A stretch of DNA of 64,000 bases from the NCBI RefSeq assembly GCF_000241345.1, contig NZ_BAED01000012.1, forward strand, positions 1 to 64,000, in the 5' to 3' direction. Below are positions 41,249 to 49,296 of the stretch, piece by piece. The DNA is from Gordonia amarae NBRC 15530. Lineage in GTDB: Bacteria > Actinomycetota > Actinomycetes > Mycobacteriales > Mycobacteriaceae. Made by a program: the position numbers and the translations under genes. Every line of letters begins with the position of its first letter. Position 1 is the first letter of the stretch. The notes below the pieces were generated by a model, which had not been told where the DNA came from, searched no databases, and saw nothing but the letters and a program-made list of their open reading frames with translations.

Positions 41249-42753
41249 TGAATAACCGTGGCGCAGGCCATCTGTACGTCGTTCATGGGCGGATGGGGAG
41301 CCTCGATGTGGACGCGAAGGTGATTCCCACCGACGGGTACTTCTCCGTGATGGGCTACTGGCACGACATCACCGGGGACCCGGAGCAGGCGCGTCCTGCC
41401 GGATGGCCGACCGACAACGGATACGCGGTGAGCCAGGTCAACCCGAGTGTCTGGTTCATCAACGTGTTCCAGCGCAGGAAGGGCACCGGCTTTCGATTGG
41501 GAGACCGGGTGCGGCAACTTGTTTCGGAGATCGCCCGTTCGGGGTTGCGACCCACCGAGTCACGGTCCACGCTGCGTATCGCCGTGCCCGTGCTGGGTAT
41601 CGGGCGTGGAGGTATGGGGGCGCGCCGTGGTGAGGCGCTCGACGTTCTGCTTCGGGCACTGTGGGATTCGGTGCGCACCGTTGGTGTTGACATTGTTCTG
41701 GTGACACCGGATCCCGCTGTTTTCGGTGCGGCCCAATACCGTCGCCGGACGATCGCCGAATCCGGTACCGGGTCGCTGCCGTGGGGATTGTCGGCTCCGG
41801 CGCTGGCCGAGGCCAAGCGGCTCGGGGTCCTGGCGCGGGACGGGCACCTGGCATTGTTCCTCGGCGCGGGCGTGAGTATGGCTGCGGGACTTCCGGATTG
41901 GGACGGCCTGCTGACCAGGATCGCCGAGCGCACGAAACAGGACTACGGGCAGGTGAAGGCACTCGGATCCCTGGATGCGGCGGAACTGCTGAAAAGGGAT
42001 TCCGATCAGCGACAGATAGGCGAGCTTGTCCGCGACATCATCGGGAAACCGAAGAAAATCGCTCTGGCACATGGGATTCTGGCCGGATTCGATGCGCAGG
42101 AGACCATCACCACCAACTACGACGCCCTGTTCGAGTTGGCGGTGGAACAGGCCGGACGGACCACACCGACCGTCCTGCCGTGGGAACCGGCAGAGGTCGG
42201 ACGACCGTGGCTGCTCAAATTGCACGGGGATCTTCAGCGGGCGGACAGTATTGTGCTGACGCGGCGGGACTTCGTCCTGTTCGACGCCCGGTCGCGTCCG
42301 GCGGGATCGCTGCTGCAGGCCACCCTGATGACCAGGCATCTACTCATTGTCGGGACGTCGCTGGCCGACGACAACGTCATCCGGCTGGCCATGGAAGTCG
42401 ACGACTACCTGCGTCGCAACGGAGTGCGGTCGGCGCAGGGGACATTTATCGACGTTTCCGGAAAGGCCGCGCGACAACGGCTGTGGAGCGAACAATTTCA
42501 CTGGCATGTGTGCGAGGGAGAGGACATCACCCAGCGGGTCCGCCAAATGGAGATCTTCCTCGACGTTGCCGCCGCCTACGCGGCCCGCAACGCCTCCTGG
42601 CTGCTTGATCCTCGTTTCGAGGGCTTGCTCAGCGACAGCGAGCAACGGGTTACCGCAAAGGTGCGATCGGCCCTGGCCCAGGTGCCGGACGCCGACAGTG
42701 GGCTATTGGTGCCTCTGAAGGAGATCCGCGAACAACTCGGCGGCGCGGGCTGA
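41248..42753 (+). CDS. Macro-like domain fused to SIR2-family NADase
   Basis: A 501-aa protein. Residues 1-170 look like a macro domain: HLYVVHGRMGSLDVDAKVIP matches the opening strand and xVDA motif, and LRIAVPVLGIGRGGMG (about 109-124) the central P-loop. Residues 200-430 form a SIR2-like domain: GAGVS (206-210), TTNYD with the likely catalytic Asn290, and KLHGD with the likely catalytic His326. Such SIR2 domains in bacterial defence proteins (for example ThsA and SIR2-APAZ) hydrolyse NAD. The C-terminus (430-501) is helical. An NADase joined to an ADP-ribose binding fold suggests sensing or processing of its own product. Domain calls are by eye; the defence role is inference. Confidence 0.75.
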   Translation: MNNRGAGHLYVVHGRMGSLDVDAKVIPTDGYFSVMGYWHDITGDPEQARPAGWPTDNGYAVSQVNPSVWFINVFQRRKGTGFRLGDRVRQLVSEIARSGLRPTESRSTLRIAVPVLGIGRGGMGARRGEALDVLLRALWDSVRTVGVDIVLVTPDPAVFGAAQYRRRTIAESGTGSLPWGLSAPALAEAKRLGVLARDGHLALFLGAGVSMAAGLPDWDGLLTRIAERTKQDYGQVKALGSLDAAELLKRDSDQRQIGELVRDIIGKPKKIALAHGILAGFDAQETITTNYDALFELAVEQAGRTTPTVLPWEPAEVGRPWLLKLHGDLQRADSIVLTRRDFVLFDARSRPAGSLLQATLMTRHLLIVGTSLADDNVIRLAMEVDDYLRRNGVRSAQGTFIDVSGKAARQRLWSEQFHWHVCEGEDITQRVRQMEIFLDVAAAYAARNASWLLDPRFEGLLSDSEQRVTAKVRSALAQVPDADSGLLVPLKEIREQLGGAG

Positions 42754-42767
42754 GCGTGGACCCATGA

Positions 42768-43349
42768 TCAGGCGGTGCGTTTCGCGGCCGAGGCATGGAA
42801 GGCGTCGAGGAATCGTGAACGCAGCCTGTCGGTTTCGGACTCCTCCGCGAGCTTGCGTGCGGCCACGAGCCCACCGTGCGTCGGACAGTCCGCCGGATTC
42901 TCGTCGCATTCGTCGGCGAAGCACGCCTGGTAGGCATCGGCCACCGCCCATGCCGCGAGGCGGACGGCACGCATCTCGTTGTCGAAAGCGAACTCGACGA
43001 ACGGTGTGCCTGCTTGGGCGGTGAGCCAGTTGAGGGCCTCTCGTTTGGTCTGGGCGCTATTGGCCCAGCTTCGGGATTCCGCCAAATCCCTTTCGGCCGC
43101 GTACTCGTCACCGCTGCGCCGGGCGTGAGCGGCGTCGGCGGCGGCCATGCCGGACTGTTCCTCCTCGTGGTCGATCGAGTCCATGATCAGGTCCGGGTCG
43201 TTGCCGAGCGCGAACGCCACCTGCGCGGGCGTGAGGGTGCCGATCGGTTGGTCGAGGTGCATCGCCATCAGATGCCGCTTACCGACCCCGTAGCCGGTGA
43301 TGTCCTCGGGGTGATCCGGTCCCGGCGGCATGTCGATCTCCTCGTTCAT
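42768..43349 (-). CDS. Hypothetical protein
   Basis: A 193-aa soluble, mostly helical protein that I do not recognise. It is acidic in the first half (DLIMDSIDHEEEQSG) and carries a cysteine pair in ACFADECDENPADCPTHGG (about 147-165), perhaps a small metal site. ATG at 43349 is used; a start ten codons upstream is possible. It converges with the macro-SIR2 gene with only 14 bases between stops. No signal peptide or membrane segment. Confidence 0.6.
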   Translation of the reverse strand: MNEEIDMPPGPDHPEDITGYGVGKRHLMAMHLDQPIGTLTPAQVAFALGNDPDLIMDSIDHEEEQSGMAAADAAHARRSGDEYAAERDLAESRSWANSAQTKREALNWLTAQAGTPFVEFAFDNEMRAVRLAAWAVADAYQACFADECDENPADCPTHGGLVAARKLAEESETDRLRSRFLDAFHASAAKRTA

Positions 43350-43391
43350 GGTGCCGAGTCTAGGAACGGGGTCGGACAATTGAGCCTACGG

Positions 43392-43856
43392 TCAGTCCGG
43401 GTCGGGGGCTTCTGCCTCGCGCTGCATGGCCTTGGTCACCAGCACCGGACGAGGGGTGATCGTCGGCAGCGAGAACTCGAACGGGAACGAGGATGACGCC
43501 TGGAGGAGGACCCCCCGGCAGTGGTCCCACAATATGTGTGAGGCCCACGATCCGAACCGCTTCAGTGCTTCGTCCAGCGCGTCGTCCGATTCGAGATCCG
43601 GGGCAACATCGGGCTGGAACCTCACCAGGACGCGGCCGGCAGCCGTGACGAACCAGTCGCCGGTCGGCTGGATGATTTCGCCGGTGAGCAGCAGGCCACG
43701 CTCGGAATTCCGCGCGAAGGAATCGGCGAAGATCTGCCAGCCGAGGTCGTGATCACCATCCTGGCCCTTCGGACCAGGCAGTATCAACAGTCGGAGTGTG
43801 GTCAGGCCGCAGATCTGGGCAGCCGGCCAGGAATCATCCCAATCGCCTGTCGCCAT
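43392..43856 (-). CDS. Hypothetical partner of the XRE regulator
   Basis: A 154-aa protein with no recognised family. It has an alternating beta-rich pattern (LTTLRLLILPGP, GLLLTGEIIQPTGDWFVTAAGRVLVRF) and an acidic helix (DLESDDALDEALKRF). Its ATG overlaps the stop of the XRE gene by one base, so the two are translationally coupled. An unknown small protein behind a coupled XRE regulator resembles a type II toxin-antitoxin layout, but no toxin fold is visible. Confidence 0.6.
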   Translation of the reverse strand: MATGDWDDSWPAAQICGLTTLRLLILPGPKGQDGDHDLGWQIFADSFARNSERGLLLTGEIIQPTGDWFVTAAGRVLVRFQPDVAPDLESDDALDEALKRFGSWASHILWDHCRGVLLQASSSFPFEFSLPTITPRPVLVTKAMQREAEAPDPD

Positions 43857-44236
43857 CAGGCCAGTACCTGCTGGATCGCTCGAGGCTGTTCATCGCGAAC
43901 CGCGGCGGGAACTGCGGCCAACCGGCTCGCCGGACGTTCGTCGCGCAGGTTTCGCTCATGATCGTAGGACGAAACCGAATGCTCGATCAGTGCACCTACA
44001 GCATGCGCATAGCGTCGTAGCGTCGACAGGCGGGGATCGCGTTCGCCGGACTCGATCCGCGCGACAGCGGACTGCGTCACGCCCATCGCGTCGGCGACAT
44101 CTTGCTGCGACAGTCGCTTGTCTTTGCGCAGCTGCACAAGCCGGTCCACGAGTGCCTCGTCTTGGTCGGCGAGCAGACGGGCCAGGCGATGACTCGGATT
44201 TGCCAGGTCGATGCCGAGTAGTTCATCGAGATCCAC
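43856..44236 (-). CDS. XRE-family helix-turn-helix regulator
   Basis: A 126-aa DNA-binding protein. The Cro/CI-type HTH spans about residues 35-90: QLRKDKRLSQQDVADAMGVT then QSAVARIESGERDPRLSTLR. GTG at 44236 is chosen because AAGGA lies eight bases upstream; the open frame extends 18 codons further without support. It leads a two-gene unit with the hypothetical gene at 43392-43856 and diverges from the small gene at 44359. Confidence 0.8.
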   Translation of the reverse strand: MDLDELLGIDLANPSHRLARLLADQDEALVDRLVQLRKDKRLSQQDVADAMGVTQSAVARIESGERDPRLSTLRRYAHAVGALIEHSVSSYDHERNLRDERPASRLAAVPAAVRDEQPRAIQQVLA

Positions 44237-44358
44237 GGTCTTGTCCTTCCTCTCGCGGTTCCGACCACCATGGTATGACTCCAAGCGCATAGTGCCATGT
44301 CCGGGTGGTGCCGATCACCCTGATTCGTTACTTGCCCGGGATCTGTGGAATTCGCGTT

Positions 44359-44709
44359 GTGGCCAAGGTCAGTCTGATCGAGGACATGCGTACAAAAATG
44401 AAGCGGGCGGAGAGGGGTGCTTTGGAGTTCGGTACGGGACGGCAGTTTGACGTCGACCTGATCGAATCCTCGCGCATCACACTTGAAATTCGACTTATCG
44501 ACCACGAGATTCCCGACCCGTCGGGGGCCTCAGATGAGTCGGTTCAGCGTCACACCCGCGTGTACTTCACCGAACCGGAGCATCTCGACGGCTGCCTGCT
44601 GGCCCTGTCCGTTCAGAGTAAATGTCCGGGGCCGGAGGGTCTGGACGAGCAGGATCGACATGCGGCGGCAGCTGCATTGCGCGCCGAGGACCACTGTGCA
44701 CGGATGTGA
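44359..44709 (+). CDS. Hypothetical protein
   Basis: A 116-aa protein of unknown family, divergent from the XRE gene. It is rich in charged residues, with a helical start (VSLIEDMRTKMKRAERGA) and a beta-like middle (ITLEIRLIDHEIPDP). GTG at 44359 is the likely start; the open frame continues 18 codons upstream. A terminator hairpin follows it. Its shared control region with the XRE operon may mean joint regulation. Confidence 0.5.
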   Translation: MAKVSLIEDMRTKMKRAERGALEFGTGRQFDVDLIESSRITLEIRLIDHEIPDPSGASDESVQRHTRVYFTEPEHLDGCLLALSVQSKCPGPEGLDEQDRHAAAAALRAEDHCARM

Positions 44710-44724
44710 GCGCGGCATCAAAGG

Positions 44725-44766
44725 TTGCCGTCGGTTCCGGAAATCCGGAACTGGCAGCAAGTTTTT
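44725..44766 (+). terminator. Rho-independent terminator
   Basis: Arms 44725-44741 and 44744-44760 are complementary at 14 of 17 positions, with a core GTTCCGGA / TCCGGAAC, and are followed by GTTTTT at 44761-44766. It closes the plus-strand gene ending at 44709 and lies just after the convergent MFS stop. Confidence 0.75.
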
Positions 44767-44772
44767 CGGACT

Positions 44773-46230
44773 TTACTCGCTGCCGTGGGGGATGAGCAGG
44801 GCGATGAGGAAGCCGACGTAGGAGGCGGCGGCGCCGATCAGGAAGCACCAGCGGAAGGCGGACTGATCGGGGTAGTCGTGGCCGGCGACGGTGACGGTGG
44901 AACCGGCCAGCACCATCGCGATCACCGCCGACGCCGATGTGGTGCCGATGGATCGCATCAGGCCGTTGAGGCCGACGGCGGCACCGGATTCGTCGGCGGG
45001 CACGTTGTCCATGATGAGCGTCGGCATCGCCGAGTACGCCACGCCGACACCCGCCGCGCAGACGATCGAGGCGATCATGATCTGCACCGGGGTGTCCATC
45101 AGGAACAGGGCGAACAGGTAACCGGCACCCAACAGTGCGGCACCGATGAGGAAGGCGTACCGGCCGCCGATCCGCCGGATCAACGTTCCCGACACCGGCG
45201 ACATCAGCAGCATCATGCCGCCGAACGGCGCCATCCACAGACCGGCCTGCAGCACGGTCTGGCCCAGTCCGGCACCGGTCGAGGCCGGTGTCTCCAGCAG
45301 TAGCGGAATGGCGACGGCCTGCGCCATCATCCCGAACCCGATGGCGATCGAGGCGATGTTGGTGCACAGCACCGCGGGGCGGGCGGTGGTGCGCAGGTCG
45401 ACGAGCGGGTCGATGTGGCGTAGTTCGAAAAGGCCCCACAGCAGCAGGACGCCAAGCCCGCCGCCGAGCAATCCCAGGGTGATGGGCGACGACCAGCCCC
45501 AGTGGTTGCCCTTGGTGATGGCGGTCAGCACCGTGATCAGACCGGCCGACAACCCGAGCGCACCGGCCAGATCGAGCCGACCGCCGACCGCGTCATCGAT
45601 GTGCGGGACCACCAGCAGCGTGAGTACCAGAACGATCAGGCCGAGTCCGCCCGACATCCAGAACAGCACATGCCAATCCATGGATTGGCTGATCCACGCC
45701 GCCACCGGCAGACCGACACCGGCGCCGACACCCATCATCGCGCTCATCGCCGACACCGCCATCGACGTCAGATGTTCGGGGGTGACCTCCCGCATCAGGC
45801 TGATGCCGACCGGGATGAACCCCATCGCCATGCCCTGCACGGCACGGCCCGCGACGAGCGCCGGCAGCGAGGACCCGAGCGCCGCGATCACCGATCCCAC
45901 GATCAGCAACCCGGCGCTGACCGCGAGCACCCGCTGTTTACCGAACATGTCGGCCAGGCGGCCGGCGATCGGCATCGCGACCGCACCCCCGAGCAGGGTC
46001 GCCGTGATGACCCACGACGCGTTCTCGATGGACGTGCCGAGTCTGCCGGGCAGTTCGGGCTGGATCGGGATGATCAGTGTCTGCATCACCGCGGCGACCA
46101 GACCACCGAAACACAGCACCGCCACGACCGCGAGGGTCCGCCCGGACCCGATGTCTGCGTGCGGGATGGCCTCGCCGTCGGCGGACTTCTCTGATGCCGT
46201 CGCTTCGGCATCTTTTGCGCGTAGCGACAT
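44773..46230 (-). CDS. MFS drug-efflux transporter, DHA2 (14-TMS) type
   Basis: A 485-aa major facilitator protein. An N-terminal cytosolic tail is followed by about 14 hydrophobic helices. Motif A is GRLADMFGKQRVL (about 83-95), and the family motif C-like segment is MGVGAGVGLPVAAW. Such DHA2 proteins export drugs or dyes by proton antiport. ATG at 46230 is preceded by a strong AGGAGG; the open frame upstream has no homology. No regulator gene is adjacent. The divergent neighbour is the metallo-beta-lactamase-fold gene, across 181 bases. Confidence 0.87.
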   Translation of the reverse strand: MSLRAKDAEATASEKSADGEAIPHADIGSGRTLAVVAVLCFGGLVAAVMQTLIIPIQPELPGRLGTSIENASWVITATLLGGAVAMPIAGRLADMFGKQRVLAVSAGLLIVGSVIAALGSSLPALVAGRAVQGMAMGFIPVGISLMREVTPEHLTSMAVSAMSAMMGVGAGVGLPVAAWISQSMDWHVLFWMSGGLGLIVLVLTLLVVPHIDDAVGGRLDLAGALGLSAGLITVLTAITKGNHWGWSSPITLGLLGGGLGVLLLWGLFELRHIDPLVDLRTTARPAVLCTNIASIAIGFGMMAQAVAIPLLLETPASTGAGLGQTVLQAGLWMAPFGGMMLLMSPVSGTLIRRIGGRYAFLIGAALLGAGYLFALFLMDTPVQIMIASIVCAAGVGVAYSAMPTLIMDNVPADESGAAVGLNGLMRSIGTTSASAVIAMVLAGSTVTVAGHDYPDQSAFRWCFLIGAAASYVGFLIALLIPHGSE

Positions 46231-46411
46231 GGCACCTCCTCGTAAGGAGATTACATTCGGCCACCAATGCAGCCACATCGGCTCAGGAGGGTGGCTGCCG
46301 TCGGACACGTTGCTGGTGTCTCCGGATCTTCCGGAGCCGACAGCAACGTTTGGAAGTCGATCGTGGCCTCCCCGCCACGCGCGCAACGGTGGGTCTGATA
46401 GACCCGAAGGC

Positions 46412-47290
46412 ATGGCTACAGAGCGGGTGTTCGGTGCGGTGACGGTCCTGGAAGGGCAGGAGCGGGGAGCGTTCCCGTACGGTAATTCGCTGCTGGTGCG
46501 CGGGTCGGCGCAGCAACTGCTGATCGACCCGGCGCTCGGTATCGACGGATCGGTGCGGGCCGACGCGGTGATGATCAGTCACGCGCACGAGGACCACATC
46601 GCCGGACTGCGGTACTTCCCGGTGCCCGTGTACACCCATCACAGCGATGCCGAGGCGGTGGCGTCGCTGGAGGCTCTGATCGACTCGTACGGGCTGGAAC
46701 CGAACGAGCGCCCGGAGGTGGCACGGCAGATCGACGCGCAGTTCGCGCTGCCGAGCCACCATCACGGGGTCAACGGTGTCGTGGACGGCGAGGTACTCGA
46801 CCTCGGTGATCGCACCGCCACTCTGATTCATCTGCCCGGGCACACCCCGGGGCACAGCGGGGTGTTCATCGAACCGGACGGCTTCTTCTACGTCGCCGAC
46901 ATCGATCTCACGTCGTTCGGGCCGTTGTACGGCGACCTGCATTCGAGCGTCGACGACTTCCTCGTCTCCATCGACCGGGCGTCGACGATCGACGCACGCT
47001 GGTACGGCACCTTTCACCAGAAGGGCGTCGTCGAGGGGGCCGAGGAGTTCCGGACACGGTTGCGCGCCTACCGGGAGGTCGTCTTCCGGCGCGAGGAACG
47101 GTTGCTGGAGTTTCTCGCCGAGCCCCGGACCCTCGACGAAGTCGCCGAACACCGCCTCGTGTACCGGCCACATGTGCAGGCGCCGTTCGTGCGGGCCGTT
47201 GAACTGCGCACGGCGCACCTGCATCTGGAGCGTCTGGCGGGTCTGGGGCAGGTGGCATTCGCCGAACCCGGGCGGTACGTCGCGGTGTGA
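46412..47290 (+). CDS. Metallo-beta-lactamase-fold hydrolase
   Basis: A 292-aa MBL-fold protein. Metal-binding motif SHAHEDHIAG is the HxHxDH signature (about 54-63); HLPGHTPGHSG (about 141-151) gives the next His, and FYVADIDLT the bridging Asp. A further metal His may be in GTFHQKG (about 205). The C-terminal 80 residues form a helical domain typical of glyoxalase II-like or lactonase-like relatives. ATG at 46412 gives MATERVFG. Substrate cannot be predicted from sequence. It diverges from the MFS exporter gene. Confidence 0.85.
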   Translation: MATERVFGAVTVLEGQERGAFPYGNSLLVRGSAQQLLIDPALGIDGSVRADAVMISHAHEDHIAGLRYFPVPVYTHHSDAEAVASLEALIDSYGLEPNERPEVARQIDAQFALPSHHHGVNGVVDGEVLDLGDRTATLIHLPGHTPGHSGVFIEPDGFFYVADIDLTSFGPLYGDLHSSVDDFLVSIDRASTIDARWYGTFHQKGVVEGAEEFRTRLRAYREVVFRREERLLEFLAEPRTLDEVAEHRLVYRPHVQAPFVRAVELRTAHLHLERLAGLGQVAFAEPGRYVAV

Positions 47291-47343
47291 GCCCGGGGCC
47301 GGGAGATTTCGCGGTTCGGGCACTCCCGGATGCGGCAGAATTG

Positions 47344-47540
47344 TCAGATAACCGAACAATCTGGCCAGGCCGCGTCGAGCGCTTCGCGGACCGTCGGCCG
47401 GCTGACCTGAAATGCCGCGCTGAGTTTGCCCTCCGTCAGTCGTTCACCGGGCCGGATGTGCCCAGGACGATGCCGCGCTTGATCTCGGTGACCACGGCAT
47501 CTCGGCGCGTCGAGTTGGCGACCGGCGTAAGCCCCGCCGT
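47344..47540 (-). pseudogene. GntR-family regulator remnant
   Basis: On the minus strand an N-terminal GntR-type winged helix can be read in two frames. RRDAVVTEIKRGIVLG runs in one frame. HIRPGERLTEGKLSAAFQVS then SRPTVREALDAAWPD follows in the next frame, ending at the TGA at 47344. The segment matches the GntR pattern (xxGxxxPGxxLxExxLAxxxxVSRxxVREAL). It is broken by a frameshift and stops straight after the DNA-binding helix, so the ligand domain is lost. CynX/NimT-type transporters such as the adjacent gene are often paired with a GntR/FadR-type regulator, so this is probably its decayed repressor. Confidence 0.7.
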
Positions 47541-47575
47541 TCCGCGTACGGCGCCGGTGGGGGACTGGGGAGACC

Positions 47576-48772
47576 TCAATCCGGGGTCATGTAGATATTG
47601 CGCCCGGCGAGCCAGCCGCCCCACGCCTGCGTGCACAGCGCCACCGCGATCACCGAGAACGCCGCCGCCCACGAGCCGGTGACGTCATGGACGACGCCGA
47701 GCGCGAACGGCCCGACCGCGGCCAGCACATAGCCGAGACACTGGGACATTCCCGAGACCTGGTTGGTCTGTTCGGCCGAGCGGCTCCGGCGCACCATGAA
47801 CAGCAGGGCCAGGCCCAATGCAGATCCGGGGCCGAACAGCACGAGCATGCACCAGAACACGGCCCACACGTCGGTGCAGAACAGGCCGAGCAGTCCGGCC
47901 ACGGTGCTCGCGACGGTGACGACGCCCGCCGCGCGCTGATCGGCGAACCGGCCCGCGATGATCGGCACCACGAGCGAACCGACGATCGCGGCGATCTGCC
48001 CGCCCGCCAGCACCGTGCCCGCCTCGGTCTTGTCGTAACCGCGGTCGAGCAGGTAGGTGGGAAGCCAGGCCACGAACGTGTAGAAGACGAACGACTGGGA
48101 GCCCATGAACACGGTGATGGCCCAGGCGATCTTGTTGCCCCACAGCGGTGCGGGACGGGTGTAGGTGCCCGCGTGCACCTGCCGCAGCTGCGGTACCCAC
48201 ACGACGGCCGCGATCACCGCGAGAATGGCCCAGGTGGCGAGTGTCTTTCGCCAGTCGCCACCGAACCGGTCATCGATCGGGACGGTGAACGCGGCGGCGA
48301 CGGCGGCCCCACCGGTCATCGTCATCGAATACAGCCCGGTCATCAGGCCGGAGCTATGGGTGAAGTCCCGTTTGATCAACCCGGGCAGGATCACATTGCA
48401 TACGCCGATGGCGGCGCCGACCACCGCGGAACCGAGGAACAGCCACGCCGCGCCGGGAATCCAGCGCAGCCCGATGCCGGCGATCAGCAACAGCAACGAC
48501 GCGAAGATCGTGCGCTCGAACCCGAACCGGGCGGCGAGCCACGGCGCAAACGGGGCGGCGAGCCCGAAGAACAGGATCGGCAGCGTCGTCAGCAGACCGG
48601 CGGTGCCGGCGCTGTAACCGGTGGACTCCCGGATGTCGGTGACCAGCGGTGACACCGACACCACTGCCGGGCGCAGATTGGCCGCGACCAGCATCACCCC
48701 GACCGCGGTGATGGCGATCCACGCCGTCGACGCCGAACCACGATCCGCGTCGCGAACAACCTCCTGCGACAT
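47576..48772 (-). CDS. MFS transporter, CynX/NimT family
   Basis: A 398-aa membrane protein with about 12 hydrophobic helices, of the cyanate / 2-nitroimidazole transporter group. Family features: VAANLRPAVVSVSPLV in helix 1 (about 29-44), LPILFFGLAAPFAPWLAARF (about 64-83), CNVILPGLIKRDF (about 124-136) and FYTFVAWLPTYLLDRGYD in the second half. The start is ATG at 48772. Substrates in the family include cyanate and nitroimidazoles, but this one is not predictable. The remnant of a GntR gene follows on the same strand. Confidence 0.85.
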   Translation of the reverse strand: MSQEVVRDADRGSASTAWIAITAVGVMLVAANLRPAVVSVSPLVTDIRESTGYSAGTAGLLTTLPILFFGLAAPFAPWLAARFGFERTIFASLLLLIAGIGLRWIPGAAWLFLGSAVVGAAIGVCNVILPGLIKRDFTHSSGLMTGLYSMTMTGGAAVAAAFTVPIDDRFGGDWRKTLATWAILAVIAAVVWVPQLRQVHAGTYTRPAPLWGNKIAWAITVFMGSQSFVFYTFVAWLPTYLLDRGYDKTEAGTVLAGGQIAAIVGSLVVPIIAGRFADQRAAGVVTVASTVAGLLGLFCTDVWAVFWCMLVLFGPGSALGLALLFMVRRSRSAEQTNQVSGMSQCLGYVLAAVGPFALGVVHDVTGSWAAAFSVIAVALCTQAWGGWLAGRNIYMTPD

Positions 48773-48844
48773 CCTTAGACCTTCTCACGACGGCATCCGC
48801 GCAGCGCCGCGTGGTCGGTCCCGCTTGGATCAGACGTCCCGGCG

Positions 48845-49042
48845 TCAGTGCTCGCGCAGGCTCAACCCTCGTGCCGCCAGTTCTTCGCGGAGGATGCGGA
48901 TGGCCTTCGGGCCGACACCGTGAATCGCCAACAGTTCGCGCTCGGTCCACTGCGGCAACTGGTCGAAACGGGTGATCCCGTTGACCGCCAACTCGCGTGG
49001 CGCGACCTTGCCCATCGTGCGGGGGAACTCGGTCTCATCCAT
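48845..49042 (-). CDS. Small helix-hairpin-helix protein
   Basis: A 65-aa protein consisting of little more than a helix-hairpin-helix domain resembling the RNA polymerase alpha-subunit C-terminal domain: PRELAVNGITRF, QLPQWTERELLAIHGVGPKA and IRILREELAARGL. Small stand-alone proteins of this kind occur in actinobacteria, with no settled role; DNA contact through the GVGPKA hairpin is likely. ATG at 49042 overlaps the stop of the deformylase fragment, so the two may be coupled. Confidence 0.65.
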   Translation of the reverse strand: MDETEFPRTMGKVAPRELAVNGITRFDQLPQWTERELLAIHGVGPKAIRILREELAARGLSLREH

Positions 49043-49244
49043 GATCAATCGGTTTCCATTCGCGGGATAGCGCGGCCAGACCTGCGCCGTCGGCGGCCCG
49101 GTTGGTGGCGAACATGGTGCACAGCAGGTTCCACAATTCCGGGCCGAATGTCGTGGCAGGGCGGCAAGGCCAATGAAGCACCGGATCACCCCGACGGGTG
49201 ATCGTTACCGGGTTACCGAGAACGAGTAGGTCCTTCAACGGCAT
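49035..49244 (-). pseudogene. Peptide deformylase N-terminal fragment
   Basis: A 69-codon frame that reads like the first third of a peptide deformylase. MPLKDLLVLGNPV opens it, GDPVLHWPCRPATTF matches the usual GDPVLRxPARPV region, and MFATNRAADGAGLAA matches motif 1 (GxGLAA). It then runs into REWKPIDHG and a stop. Motifs 2 (EGCLS) and 3 (HExxH), which bind the metal, are missing, so it cannot be a working deformylase. The ATG at 49244 still has a good ribosome site (AAAGGA, eight bases upstream). Confidence 0.7.
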
Positions 49245-49296
49245 ATCCAGCATCCTTTCGGAAGTCGCGGGGTATCGGTGGGTCCGGTCATGCCGT

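Noticed and set aside
45146..46411. Plus-strand coding upstream of the metallo-beta-lactamase-fold gene in the same frame
   Set aside because: It is antisense to the DHA2 transporter, which has clear motifs and a strong ribosome site. Only the part from 46412 is real.
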